Counted from the stretch's first letter, positions 47,434-56,371 are shown. The stretch: 64,000 nucleotides of DNA from Pseudomonas sp. PSKL.D1 (GCF_028898945.1 NZ_CP118607.1:2900001-2964000); one strand, 5' to 3'. Numbers and translations: made by a program. The notes: a model not told the origin generated them from the sequence alone.

Positions 47434-50400
47434 ATGAAAACCCCTGCCGTGACCCACCCCAACCGCCACGCCTTCCAACTTACCGCCGTTGCCGCGCTGA
47501 TACTCGGCCTGGGGCAAGGGCCGTTGATGGCGTCGTCGCTGGACGACGTCAGCCAGCCTCCGCCGACAGACCCATCGCACTTCGACGATCAGCCGGCCGA
47601 CCCCAACCCGGCACTGCTCAACCTGTTCAATCTACCCGAGGCCAATGAAGGCTCGCTGGAGCTGAAGGATGGGGTGTACGGCGACCGCTCGACCAACCGG
47701 GTCGACAACGTACTGCCGCCTGCCCTGCAAACCTCACGCAATTACCCTACCAACGGTAAGCCAAGCCCGCTGTTCGGCGCGCAGCCTTTCACCCAGCAGC
47801 TGCTGCTGTTCGAAGAATTCGGCCCGGAAAAACTCGACCCCAGCCTGCCGCCGCCCGCGCTGACCTTCCCCGTGCCAACGCTGGGTGCCGCGCCCGCGCA
47901 AGACCCGGATGTGGTCGCCCGCAGCAGCCCCAACGGCAATGCCCTGGAAGCCTTCCTCAAGCAACCGGGCCTGTACCCGTTCCCTACCCAGTATTCCAAC
48001 GTGCTCGACCGCAACCCATGGAAGGCACAGATCGAGATGTTCCTGAACCGCAACGGGGTAGGCTCGCCAGCAGAAGGCCGGCCACCAGGAAAAGGCTGGT
48101 CGCACCAGCGCTGGAACGAGTTCTACCCCCAGGCGGCGTTCAAGACCGCGCAGGCCGGGGCGCGCATCAACCAGGGGCTGCGTGACCGCAAGCAGTTGCA
48201 CAACTATGCCGTGGGCGAGTTCGCCCCGGGCGGGCTGTATTACCAAACCTCGGACATCCCCACCACCCTCGGCACCACCAAAGGCATCGACACCCGCTTT
48301 CACCCGAACATGCCCCTGCAAAACCACAAGTCATTGTGGACCTTCGATGGCACCTTCCCGGTCAAGCTGCTGATGGTGCGCTATGGCCAGCCGGTGCTGA
48401 TGCGCCACTACAACGCCCTGCCTATCGACCCGGCCGCCAACGCGGGCTTTGGCTTGCACACCATTTCCACCCACGAGCACAACGGCCACTCCCCGGCCGA
48501 AAGCGATGGCTTTGCCAACGCCTATTTCTTCCCTGGCCAGTATTACGACTACCGCTGGCCCATCCAGCTGGCCGGCTACGACACCATCAACACCCGTGCC
48601 GAAGACCCCCGCGCCGCATTCCCCTGCTCGCCCGGCGAAACCCTGTTCGTCAACGATGCCTCCCCCGGCCTCAAAACCTGCCAGAACGGCAGCATCAAGA
48701 TCCGCGGTGACTGGCGCGAAACCATGAGCACCCACTGGTTCCACGACCACATGATGGATTTCACGGCGCAGAACGTCTACAAAGGCAACGCCGTGATGAT
48801 GAACTACTACAGCGCGCTGGACCGCGGCAACGAAGCCCTGCAGGACGGCGTCAACCTGCGCTTCCCCAGCGGCGCGGGCATGCCGTGGGGCAACCGCGAC
48901 TACGACGTCAACCTGGTGATCGCCGACAAGGCCTGGGATCAGAACGGCCAGCTGTGGTTCAACCCGTTCAACACCGACGGTTTCCTGGGCGACCAGATCC
49001 TGGTCAACTGGCAATACCAGCCCAAGCTCAAGGTACGGGCACGCAGCTACCGCTTCCGTATCCTCAACGGCTCGGTGTCGCGCTACTTCAAGTTTGCCGT
49101 GGTGCGGGAAATCGCGGGTAACAGCGGTGAGTTCAAAGGCCCGTCCGGCTCCAACCTGTCTTACGCCCGGGTGCCGTTCCACATGATCGCCAACGACGGC
49201 AACATCATGGAACACGCCGTGCCGTTCGACGGCACGCTGGACCTCAACGGTGACGGCAACCTGCAGGACAACAACGGCATCCTGCCACTGCAAGGCATCG
49301 CCGAGCGTTACGACATCATCATCAATTTCGGCAAAAACGGCATCAAGGCGGGCGACAAGCTGTACTTCGTCAACCTGATGGAGCACGACACCGGCAAAGG
49401 CCCGAAACAGGCCATCTCGCTGGCTGACGTGCTGTCCGAGAAGTACAAGGCGGTGATCAAGCAAACCAGCAAAGGCCCGGAGTGGGACAACGGCGACCCG
49501 GTGGTCGGCAAGTTCATGCAACTGCTGGTGCAGCCCTACAGCGGCCAGGACCAGAGCATGGACCCGACCGCCTATGAACCTGCCAAACCCGGCAAAGCCG
49601 AAGGCCTGCGCATGATCCCGCTGACGATCGACCGCACGGCCCAGGCCGACAAGGACCGCATCAAGGCCGCCCGCCACCGCGAGTTCATCTTCGGCCGCTC
49701 CGACGGCACCGACACCGCGCCCTGGACCATCAAGACCGACGGCGGCTTCGGCTACAGCATGGACCCGCGGCGCATCACGGCAGCCGCGCAACTGGCCAAC
49801 GAAGCGACGCAAGGTGGCTTCAGCGGCGATGGCACGCTGGAAGTGTGGAAGATCAAGAACGGCGGCAACGGCTGGAGCCACCCCGTGCACGTGCACTTCG
49901 AAGAAGGCGTGGTGCTCAGCCGCGACGGCAAGGCGCCACCGGAATGGGAAAAATGGGCACGCAAGGACGTGTACCGCATCGGCCCGGACGCCGACTCATC
50001 CGAAGAAGTGGAAATGGCCATTCGCTTCCGTGAGTTCGCCGGCACCTACATGGAGCACTGCCACAACACCCAGCACGAAGACACCTCGATGCTGCTGCGC
50101 TGGGACATCGAGCACCCGGGGCAATTCCAGGTGATGCCAACCCCGCTGCCTGGCTGGGACGGTGTGCAATACGTGGCCTCGGTGGGCCTGCCAACCTTCC
50201 GCACCGTCAGCGATGACGGCGGCGAGGACGACAGTAACAAGCCCCCGGTGGCGGTGAATGACAGCGGCGCCACCACCGCCGGCAAACCCATCGTGCTGAA
50301 CGTGCTGGCCAACGACACCGACCCGGACCGCAACCTGCCCCTGACGGTGAGCGGCCTTACCCAGCCGGACTCCGGCAAAGGCACGGTCAGCACCGACGGC

Positions 50401-50829
50401 ACTTCGGTGACCTATACCCCACCGGCCACGGTCCCCACCGCCTTCACCGCCAGCTTCAACTACTCGGCGCGTGACGCCAAGGGCGCCGAATCGGTGGCAC
50501 CGGCCACGGTCAGCATCGCGGTCAGCCCGGCCGTGGCGATGGACGAGATCCAGGTCAGCAGCGCCACGGTGCAGTTGCGCAGCAACAACCGCTACACCTG
50601 GGACATCTCGGGCACCACCTCGGTCGCGACCGGCAACAGCATCACGGTCACAGCGGCAACCACCGGTGGCCCGCTGAACCTGGGCACGGCAACGTTGACC
50701 GCGGCAACCACCGGGGCGCGCTGGCGGTTGTCGGTGACCACCACCGGCAATGGGCCGGCCACACCGGCGACGGTGACCGTGAAGTCGACGCTGGGGCAGA
50801 GCGTGACTGCGCCCGTCAGCATCCGCTGA
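47434..50829 (+). CDS. mcoA: McoA-like multicopper oxidase, candidate Mn(II) oxidase
   Basis: 1,131 aa with an N-terminal hydrophobic export signal (~residues 14-33). All four copper motifs are present: HEHNGH (His 347/349/352), HWFHDH (434/437/439), HPVHVH (816/819/821) and HCHNTQHEDTSM (875-886), so the trinuclear and T1 sites are complete, with Met886 as likely axial ligand. The large size and inserts between motifs match bacterial Mn(II) oxidases of the MofA/McoA type rather than CueO or CotA. Residues ~930-1130 are Ig/cadherin-like repeats (VAVNDSGATTAGKPIVLNVLANDTDPD). A sigma-54 promoter precedes it. Mn oxidation is inferred from family resemblance. Confidence 0.85.
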   Translation: MKTPAVTHPNRHAFQLTAVAALILGLGQGPLMASSLDDVSQPPPTDPSHFDDQPADPNPALLNLFNLPEANEGSLELKDGVYGDRSTNRVDNVLPPALQTSRNYPTNGKPSPLFGAQPFTQQLLLFEEFGPEKLDPSLPPPALTFPVPTLGAAPAQDPDVVARSSPNGNALEAFLKQPGLYPFPTQYSNVLDRNPWKAQIEMFLNRNGVGSPAEGRPPGKGWSHQRWNEFYPQAAFKTAQAGARINQGLRDRKQLHNYAVGEFAPGGLYYQTSDIPTTLGTTKGIDTRFHPNMPLQNHKSLWTFDGTFPVKLLMVRYGQPVLMRHYNALPIDPAANAGFGLHTISTHEHNGHSPAESDGFANAYFFPGQYYDYRWPIQLAGYDTINTRAEDPRAAFPCSPGETLFVNDASPGLKTCQNGSIKIRGDWRETMSTHWFHDHMMDFTAQNVYKGNAVMMNYYSALDRGNEALQDGVNLRFPSGAGMPWGNRDYDVNLVIADKAWDQNGQLWFNPFNTDGFLGDQILVNWQYQPKLKVRARSYRFRILNGSVSRYFKFAVVREIAGNSGEFKGPSGSNLSYARVPFHMIANDGNIMEHAVPFDGTLDLNGDGNLQDNNGILPLQGIAERYDIIINFGKNGIKAGDKLYFVNLMEHDTGKGPKQAISLADVLSEKYKAVIKQTSKGPEWDNGDPVVGKFMQLLVQPYSGQDQSMDPTAYEPAKPGKAEGLRMIPLTIDRTAQADKDRIKAARHREFIFGRSDGTDTAPWTIKTDGGFGYSMDPRRITAAAQLANEATQGGFSGDGTLEVWKIKNGGNGWSHPVHVHFEEGVVLSRDGKAPPEWEKWARKDVYRIGPDADSSEEVEMAIRFREFAGTYMEHCHNTQHEDTSMLLRWDIEHPGQFQVMPTPLPGWDGVQYVASVGLPTFRTVSDDGGEDDSNKPPVAVNDSGATTAGKPIVLNVLANDTDPDRNLPLTVSGLTQPDSGKGTVSTDGTSVTYTPPATVPTAFTASFNYSARDAKGAESVAPATVSIAVSPAVAMDEIQVSSATVQLRSNNRYTWDISGTTSVATGNSITVTAATTGGPLNLGTATLTAATTGARWRLSVTTTGNGPATPATVTVKSTLGQSVTAPVSIR

Positions 50830-50842
50830 AACCGCTGGGCCC

Positions 50843-50915
50843 TGTAGGAGCGGCTTCAGCCGCGAAGCAAGCGACGCGGTGCCTGGCACCGTTCGCGGGT
50901 GAACCCGCTTCCACA
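50843..50915. repeat. Degenerate REP pair between mcoA and the Sco-cytochrome gene
   Basis: Arms 50843-50866 (TGTAGGAGCGGCTTCAGCC...) and 50892-50915 are inverted with four mismatches over 24 positions. This is the P. putida REP sequence in its CGGCTTCAGCCGCG variant. It may reduce read-through from mcoA into the following genes. Confidence 0.75.
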
Positions 50916-50963
50916 AAGGCCTACGAGCGAACGCTTTAACCCGACTCAAAGGAGGGTTCATTC

Positions 50964-51941
50964 ATGACCGGCTCATGGCGCATCCTGCTGGCACTGGCCG
51001 TGTTCGCCGCCAGCACCCCCTATTGGCCCATCCACGCGCCGGCTAAGGCCGAGGCCTCCACCCCGTGGGGCGCCGACTACTTTCCCAACACCCCTCTGCT
51101 CACGCAGGACGGCCAGCAGGTGCACTTCTTCGACGACCTGATCAAGGACAAGGTGGTTGCCATCAACTTCATCTTCACCGGCTGCTCCGACTCCTGCCCG
51201 GTGGAAACCGCCCGCCTGCGCCAGGTGCAGAAAATCCTCGGTGACCGGGTGGGTAAAGACGTGTTCCTCTATTCAATCAGCATCGACCCCTACAACGACA
51301 CGCCCGCCACCCTCAAACGCTATGCCGAAAAATTCGGCATCGGCCCCGGCTGGACTTTGCTCACCGGCGAGCCCGCCGACATCGAACAACTGCGCCGCCG
51401 CCTGGGCTTGTATATAGAAGGCCTGGAAAACGGCCGCTCCAAGGACCACAACCTGAGCCTGATCATCGGCAACCAGGCCACCGGCCGCTGGATGAAGGCC
51501 TCGCCGTTTGAAAGCCCCTACATCCTGGCCGATCGCCTGGGCAACAGCCTGCACAACTGGAAGCAGGCCACCGCCACCAGCAACGACTACGCCAGTGCAC
51601 CAGACATTCGCCCGCCCAGCAGCGGTGAGCAGATCTTCCGTACCCGCTGCTCGTCGTGCCATACCGTGGGCAATGTCGAACCCGGCCAGCCCGGCATCGG
51701 CCCCGACCTGCTCGGCGTTACCCGCCAGCGTGATGCGCGCTGGCTGGTGCGCTGGCTGAAGGAGCCGGACCAGATGCTGGCCGAAAAAGACCCGCTGGCC
51801 ACCTTGCTGTTCGAGCAGTACAACCGCCTGGCCATGCCCAACATGCGCCTGGGCGAAGCCGAGGTGCATGCCCTGCTCAGCTACCTGGAAGAAGAAACCA
51901 CGCGGTTGCAGGCCCCGTTGGCAGATCGGGGGAAACCTTAA
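50964..51941 (+). CDS. Sco1/SenC copper chaperone fused to cytochrome c
   Basis: 325 aa, hydrophobic N-terminal signal/anchor (~residues 5-25). Residues ~35-190 are a thioredoxin-fold Sco domain with the copper-binding CSDSCP and the later His of KDHNLSLIIG. Residues ~220-310 are a class I cytochrome c with haem motif CSSCH and a candidate Met ligand in LAMPNMRLGEAEVHALLSYL. Sco proteins insert copper or reduce thiols in cuproenzymes; the attached cytochrome could move electrons. Following a multicopper oxidase gene, it probably matures or couples that enzyme. Strong ribosome site AAGGAGGG. Confidence 0.9.
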   Translation: MTGSWRILLALAVFAASTPYWPIHAPAKAEASTPWGADYFPNTPLLTQDGQQVHFFDDLIKDKVVAINFIFTGCSDSCPVETARLRQVQKILGDRVGKDVFLYSISIDPYNDTPATLKRYAEKFGIGPGWTLLTGEPADIEQLRRRLGLYIEGLENGRSKDHNLSLIIGNQATGRWMKASPFESPYILADRLGNSLHNWKQATATSNDYASAPDIRPPSSGEQIFRTRCSSCHTVGNVEPGQPGIGPDLLGVTRQRDARWLVRWLKEPDQMLAEKDPLATLLFEQYNRLAMPNMRLGEAEVHALLSYLEEETTRLQAPLADRGKP

Positions 51942-52023
51942 AGGCACATAGCCATCAACGTCACGAGGCTGTCACGTTATTGTCGTATTTTCGGGGGATC
52001 ACCCAGGGTAGGGAATACCAGCA

Positions 52024-54351
52024 GTGATCCGCCGCTCTCTCTCGTCCACAAACCTGCTGCGCCTGCTCATCCTGATGCTCTGCGCTGCCACCCTGACGTT
52101 CCTCTGGGGGCTGCACATCACGCAAAAGGCCGCCTCGCGCCAGGATGCGCTGTCGGCCAAGGCCGCTGAACACCTCAACCTGGCCAGCATCGTCGGCGAA
52201 AGCCTGCGCCAGCTGGTCGACCGCGCGCAGGCGATTGGCCGGGTTACCCAGGACGACATGAAAACCCTGCGCCAGGGCAGCCTCAGCCTGGCCCGGTTGC
52301 TGGCCGAAGACCCGGTGTTCAAACGCATGAGCCTGTATGACCGCCAAGGCCGGCTGGTTTCAGCCAGCCACCCGGACGAAGCGGCGCAGTTGCCAAACGA
52401 TTGGCTGCAACAGCTCAAGGCCCACGTTGCCCGCTACGGTTTCAAGCCCTTTCTGCCGAACGTGGGCGCTGGCAAAGCCCCTGCCACCCTGCCCGACTGG
52501 CGCCTGCCCTTTGTGCTGCCATTGACTGACCTACCAGGGCGGCAGATCGACAATATTCTCGTGGTGCACCTCGACATTGGCTACCTGGCTGTACTGTTCC
52601 AGCATATCGACCTGGGCCGTACCGGCATGATGCGCCTGCTGCAGGACGACGGCCAGGAGCGGCTGCGCATCGACACCAGCGGCGTGGTGGTGGCCGGCGA
52701 AAGCTTTGAACCAGAGTTGCCCGACAACGCCAACAGCACCGGCCAGACCACACAATATGCGGCCGGCGAAGCGTACCAAAGCCTGTATCGCGACGTGCCC
52801 GAGCGCGGTTTCAGCGTGGTGGTCAGCCAACGCTACGAGGAAATCCTGGCCCCGACCAGCCTCGCGTACTCACGGCAGTTCTGGCTGAACCTGAGCATGA
52901 CGCTGATGATCCTCGCCAGCCTGGCCTGGACCTTGCGCCTGCTGCGCAAACGCCAGGAAGCCTTCAACGCGCTGGAGCATGCCCAGCAAGTCAACCAGCA
53001 ACTGATCGGCCGCCTGGAGGACGAGCACCGGCGCAGCAGCCACGCGGCCGCCACCGACCACCTCAGCGGCCTGCACAACCGCCGCCAGTTCGTCGAAGTG
53101 GCCGAGCAGGCCCTGGCCCGCCAGCGCGGCAAGCGCCGCCTGATGGCCATCCTGTTCATCGATATGGACCGCTTCAAGTCCATCAACGACTCCCTCGGCC
53201 ACAAGGTCGGTGACCTGCTGTTGCAGGCGGTGGCCGGGCGTATCCAGCGCCTGTTGGAGCCCGGGGACGAGGCGTCGCGCTTTGGCGGTGACGAATTCGT
53301 CGTGCTGCTGGCCGGGCAACGCAGCGAAGCGCAAATCGACAGTTGGGTGCGCAGCCTGGTGCAAAAGCTCTCGGCCACCTACGCCCTCGATGGCCAGGAG
53401 GTCAACACCAGCCCCAGCGTGGGTGTGAGCATCTGCCCGCGCGACGGCCAGGACATCGACAGCCTGATCCGCAGCGCCGACGCGGCCATGTACTCGGCCA
53501 AACAGGCCGGGCGCGCCCAATACCGTTTCTTCGACCCGTCGCTGAACCTGGCCGACATTCAGGCATTCACCCTCGAACAGGCCTTTGGCGCGGCCTTGGC
53601 CGAGCGCCAGTTCGTGCTGCACTACCAACCGCAAATCCGCCTGGACAGCCATCAGGTGACCGGTTACGAGGCCCTGGTGCGCTGGGACCACCCGGAATTC
53701 GGCCTGCTTTACCCCGACCGCTTCATCACCCTGGCCGAGCGCAGTGGCTTCATCATCGGGCTGGGCTGGGAAGTGCTGCGCCTGGCGTGTGAAGAACTGG
53801 CCCGTTGGGACGCTCAAGGCCGCGATACCCGCCTGGCGGTGAACGTCTCGGCCATGCAACTGCGTCAGGCGGATTTCAGCACCCGCCTGCTGGCCAAGTT
53901 GCAGCATTACGGCATTCCCCCCCAGCGCCTTGAACTTGAAATTACCGAAACCACGGTGCTCGACCCCGAAGGCACGGCGCTGGAGCATTTGCACCGGCTG
54001 CGCGCGGCCGGGCTGGGCATCAGCCTGGATGACTTTGGCCGTGGCTATGCCGGTTTCGCGCACTTGCAATCGTTGCCGCTGAGCAAGCTGAAAATCGATC
54101 GCACGTTGATTGCCCCGCTGTGCAACAGCTACGACGACAGCCCGATCGTCTCGTCCACCATCATCCTGGCCAAGCGCCTGGGCCTGGAGGTGGTGGCTGA
54201 AGGCGTTGAAACCCGTGAACAGGTGGTGTGCCTGAAACTCGCCGGTTGCGACATCGCCCAGGGTTACCACTTCAGCCGCCCCTTGTCGCCTGCACAGTTG
54301 CTGGCGTACCCGCCCTTCAATGGCCTGGAGGAAAAGCCATGCGTACTCTGA
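52024..54351 (+). CDS. Membrane-bound GGDEF-EAL c-di-GMP enzyme
   Basis: 775 aa from a GTG at 52024. TM1 (~residues 11-30), a periplasmic sensor region (~31-290) and TM2 (~293-313, NLSMTLMILASLAWTL) precede a coiled linker. The GGDEF domain has an intact active-site motif GGDEF at residues 421-425 but no RxxD inhibitory site (EPGD instead). The EAL domain has an intact YEALVRWDHPEFG (~548-560) and the metal and catalytic residues NVSAMQL, ELEITETTVL, LDDFGRGYAGF and KIDRTLI. Both activities look possible, with net direction unknown. It overlaps the following PhnD-like gene. Confidence 0.93.
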   Translation: MIRRSLSSTNLLRLLILMLCAATLTFLWGLHITQKAASRQDALSAKAAEHLNLASIVGESLRQLVDRAQAIGRVTQDDMKTLRQGSLSLARLLAEDPVFKRMSLYDRQGRLVSASHPDEAAQLPNDWLQQLKAHVARYGFKPFLPNVGAGKAPATLPDWRLPFVLPLTDLPGRQIDNILVVHLDIGYLAVLFQHIDLGRTGMMRLLQDDGQERLRIDTSGVVVAGESFEPELPDNANSTGQTTQYAAGEAYQSLYRDVPERGFSVVVSQRYEEILAPTSLAYSRQFWLNLSMTLMILASLAWTLRLLRKRQEAFNALEHAQQVNQQLIGRLEDEHRRSSHAAATDHLSGLHNRRQFVEVAEQALARQRGKRRLMAILFIDMDRFKSINDSLGHKVGDLLLQAVAGRIQRLLEPGDEASRFGGDEFVVLLAGQRSEAQIDSWVRSLVQKLSATYALDGQEVNTSPSVGVSICPRDGQDIDSLIRSADAAMYSAKQAGRAQYRFFDPSLNLADIQAFTLEQAFGAALAERQFVLHYQPQIRLDSHQVTGYEALVRWDHPEFGLLYPDRFITLAERSGFIIGLGWEVLRLACEELARWDAQGRDTRLAVNVSAMQLRQADFSTRLLAKLQHYGIPPQRLELEITETTVLDPEGTALEHLHRLRAAGLGISLDDFGRGYAGFAHLQSLPLSKLKIDRTLIAPLCNSYDDSPIVSSTIILAKRLGLEVVAEGVETREQVVCLKLAGCDIAQGYHFSRPLSPAQLLAYPPFNGLEEKPCVL

Positions 54352-55211
54352 ATGCGCTGGCCGCCCTGCTGGCCGCACAGATACTGGCCACCGCCGCGTG
54401 GGCCGACTGCACGCCCCGCAGCCTGCGCCTGGCCGTGATCCCGATCAAAAGTGCCGACGACATGACCCGCGAACACCAGCCTTTGTTGCAGCGCCTGAGC
54501 CAGGCGACCGGGGTGCCAGTGGAGCTGGTGATTGCCGCCTCCTACGAAAGCGTGGTCGATGCCATCGTGTCTGGCGGTGCCGACATCGCCCGCCTGGGGC
54601 CAGCTTCGTATGTGCTGGCCAAACAGCGTGATCCCAAGGTGGAGCCTTTCGCCACGTTCACACTCAGCGCCGGCCCGTATACCCCGGCGGGCAGCCACTA
54701 TCAGGCCTTGTTGCTGACCCGTCGCGACAGCCCCGACGGCATCGACGCCCTGCATGGCAGGCGCGTGGCCTTGAGTGACCCGGCCAGCACCTCGGGCAGC
54801 CTGATACCAAATGCAGAGTTCCCCAAGCAAGCCGGTGCGCCGTTGGCGCAGTTTTTTGGCGCACTGGTATACGCAGGCAACCATGACAAAGCCCTGGAAG
54901 CGCTGCTGGACGCGCGAGTGGACGCGGCTTTCGTGGCCAGCGAGCGCGCGGATGCCTACCTGGCCCGGCACGCGCTGGCGGCAGACACCTTCAAGGTGCA
55001 ATGGCGCTCGGCACCGATCCATTACGACCCTTACGTATTCAGCGCCAGCCTGTGCCCGGCGCTGAAAGTGCGGATACGCAAAGCGATGCTTGAAGACGCC
55101 GGGGCGTTGGCCGGGTTTGTAGCCTCCCAGGATGCCAGCGGACTGGTGCCGGTCAGTGCGCAGGAATACGCGCCGCTGCAGCGGTTGATGGAAGCTGCGA
55201 TGGCGCGTTAG
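54339..55211 (+). CDS. PhnD-like periplasmic substrate-binding protein
   Basis: 290 aa from the ATG at 54339 (GGAGG upstream), giving signal peptide MRTLNALAALLAAQILATAAWA. The phosphonate/phosphite-binding-protein fold shows in LRLAVIPIKSADDMTREHQPLLQRLSQATGVPVEL, GGADIARLGPASYVLAKQ and DPASTSGSLIPNAEF. No ABC permease or ATPase genes are nearby; instead it overlaps a membrane GGDEF-EAL gene by 13 bp. It may therefore deliver a ligand signal to that enzyme's periplasmic domain rather than feed transport. Its 3' 163 bp are duplicated in tandem just downstream. Confidence 0.85.
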   Translation: MRTLNALAALLAAQILATAAWADCTPRSLRLAVIPIKSADDMTREHQPLLQRLSQATGVPVELVIAASYESVVDAIVSGGADIARLGPASYVLAKQRDPKVEPFATFTLSAGPYTPAGSHYQALLLTRRDSPDGIDALHGRRVALSDPASTSGSLIPNAEFPKQAGAPLAQFFGALVYAGNHDKALEALLDARVDAAFVASERADAYLARHALAADTFKVQWRSAPIHYDPYVFSASLCPALKVRIRKAMLEDAGALAGFVASQDASGLVPVSAQEYAPLQRLMEAAMAR

Positions 55212-55379
55212 CCTGTGCCCGGCGCTGAAAGTGCGGATACGCAAAGCGATGCTTGAAGACGCCGGGGCGTTGGCCGGGTTTGTAGCCTCCCAGGATGCCA
55301 GCGGACTGGTGCCGGTCAGTGCGCAGGAATACGCGCCGCTGCAGCGGTTGATGGAAGCTGCGATGGCGCGTTAGCCTGT
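55047..55379. repeat. Perfect 163-bp tandem duplication of the 3' end of the PhnD-like gene
   Basis: Bases 55047-55209 are repeated without a mismatch at 55210-55372, and a further 7 bp (AGCCTGT, 55373-55379) match the start of the unit. Copy 2 lies after the stop codon and is not in frame (163 is not a multiple of 3), so the protein is unaffected. AGCCTGT at the start of the unit and again after the original stop is the probable slippage microhomology. The exact identity means a recent event or an assembly artefact. Confidence 0.93.
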
Positions 55380-55429
55380 ACAGGCCCTTACACGGGGCAC
55401 GCACAGACCAACCTGAAAGCCCTGCAACC

Positions 55430-56371
55430 ATGACCGACATCGATCGCTACGTCCGCGCCGCCACCCGCGACAACACGCGACGCAGCTACCAGGCCGCCAT
55501 CGAGCATTTCGAGGCGCACTGGGGTGGCTTCCTGCCGGCCACCGCCGACAGTGTTGCCCGCTACCTGGCCGACCACGCCGAACAGCACGCCGTCAGCACC
55601 TTGCGCCAACGCCTGGCGGCCCTCAGCCAGTGGCACATCAGCCAGGGCTTCCCCGACCCTACCAAGGCGCCTTTGGTACGCCAGGTGCTGCGCGGCATCC
55701 GTACCCTGCACCCGGCACCGCCCAAACAGGCCGCGCCGCTGCTGTTGCAGCACCTGCAAACCGCCATCGCGCATTTCGAGGCAGAAGCCAGCCAGGCCCG
55801 GGCGCAGCATGACCTGCACGCCTTGCGGCGGGCGCGGCGCGATGCAGCATTACTGTTGCTGGGCTTCTGGCGAGGGTTTCGTGGCGACGAACTGGCGCGC
55901 TTGCGGGTGGAGCACATCCAGGCCCAGTCAGGCGTCGGCATCTCCTTGTTCCTGCCGCGTACCAAGGGTGATCGCGAAGCGCTGGGGGTGCAGCATCGCA
56001 CGCCCGCCCTGAAGACCCTGTGCCCGGTCACCGCCTACCTGCAATGGCTCGAAGTCGCCGGCATCGCCCATGGGCCGGTGTTTCGCAAGATCGACCGCTG
56101 GGGCAACCTGAGCGACACGCCGCTCAACAGCAACAGTTTGGTCAAGCTGCTGCGCCGCATGCTGGAACGCGGCGGCGTACCGGCTGCCCTGTACACCGGC
56201 CACTCCCTGCGCCGCGGGTTTGCCACCTGGGCCACGGCCAACGGCTGGGAACTGAAGTCGCTGATGAGCTACGTGGGCTGGAAGGACGCCAAATCGGCGT
56301 TGCGCTACATCGACGCGGCGCAACGCTTCGGTGATCTGGCCGTGCTGCCGGCCCAGCCGCTCATTCCGTGA
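55430..56371 (+). CDS. Tyrosine-recombinase (integrase) family protein
   Basis: 313 aa. The N-terminal SAM-like core-binding domain (TRRSYQAAIEHFEAHW) is followed by a catalytic domain with Arg in WRGFRGDELARLRVEHI, the HSLRRGFATWA box, Trp in VGWKDAKS (replacing the second His) and the nucleophilic Tyr in ALRYIDAAQRF. All catalytic positions are filled. No attachment site, excisionase or phage gene is near, so it is an orphan. It overlaps the SDR-SMP30 gene tail-to-tail by 11 bp. Confidence 0.9.
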   Translation: MTDIDRYVRAATRDNTRRSYQAAIEHFEAHWGGFLPATADSVARYLADHAEQHAVSTLRQRLAALSQWHISQGFPDPTKAPLVRQVLRGIRTLHPAPPKQAAPLLLQHLQTAIAHFEAEASQARAQHDLHALRRARRDAALLLLGFWRGFRGDELARLRVEHIQAQSGVGISLFLPRTKGDREALGVQHRTPALKTLCPVTAYLQWLEVAGIAHGPVFRKIDRWGNLSDTPLNSNSLVKLLRRMLERGGVPAALYTGHSLRRGFATWATANGWELKSLMSYVGWKDAKSALRYIDAAQRFGDLAVLPAQPLIP

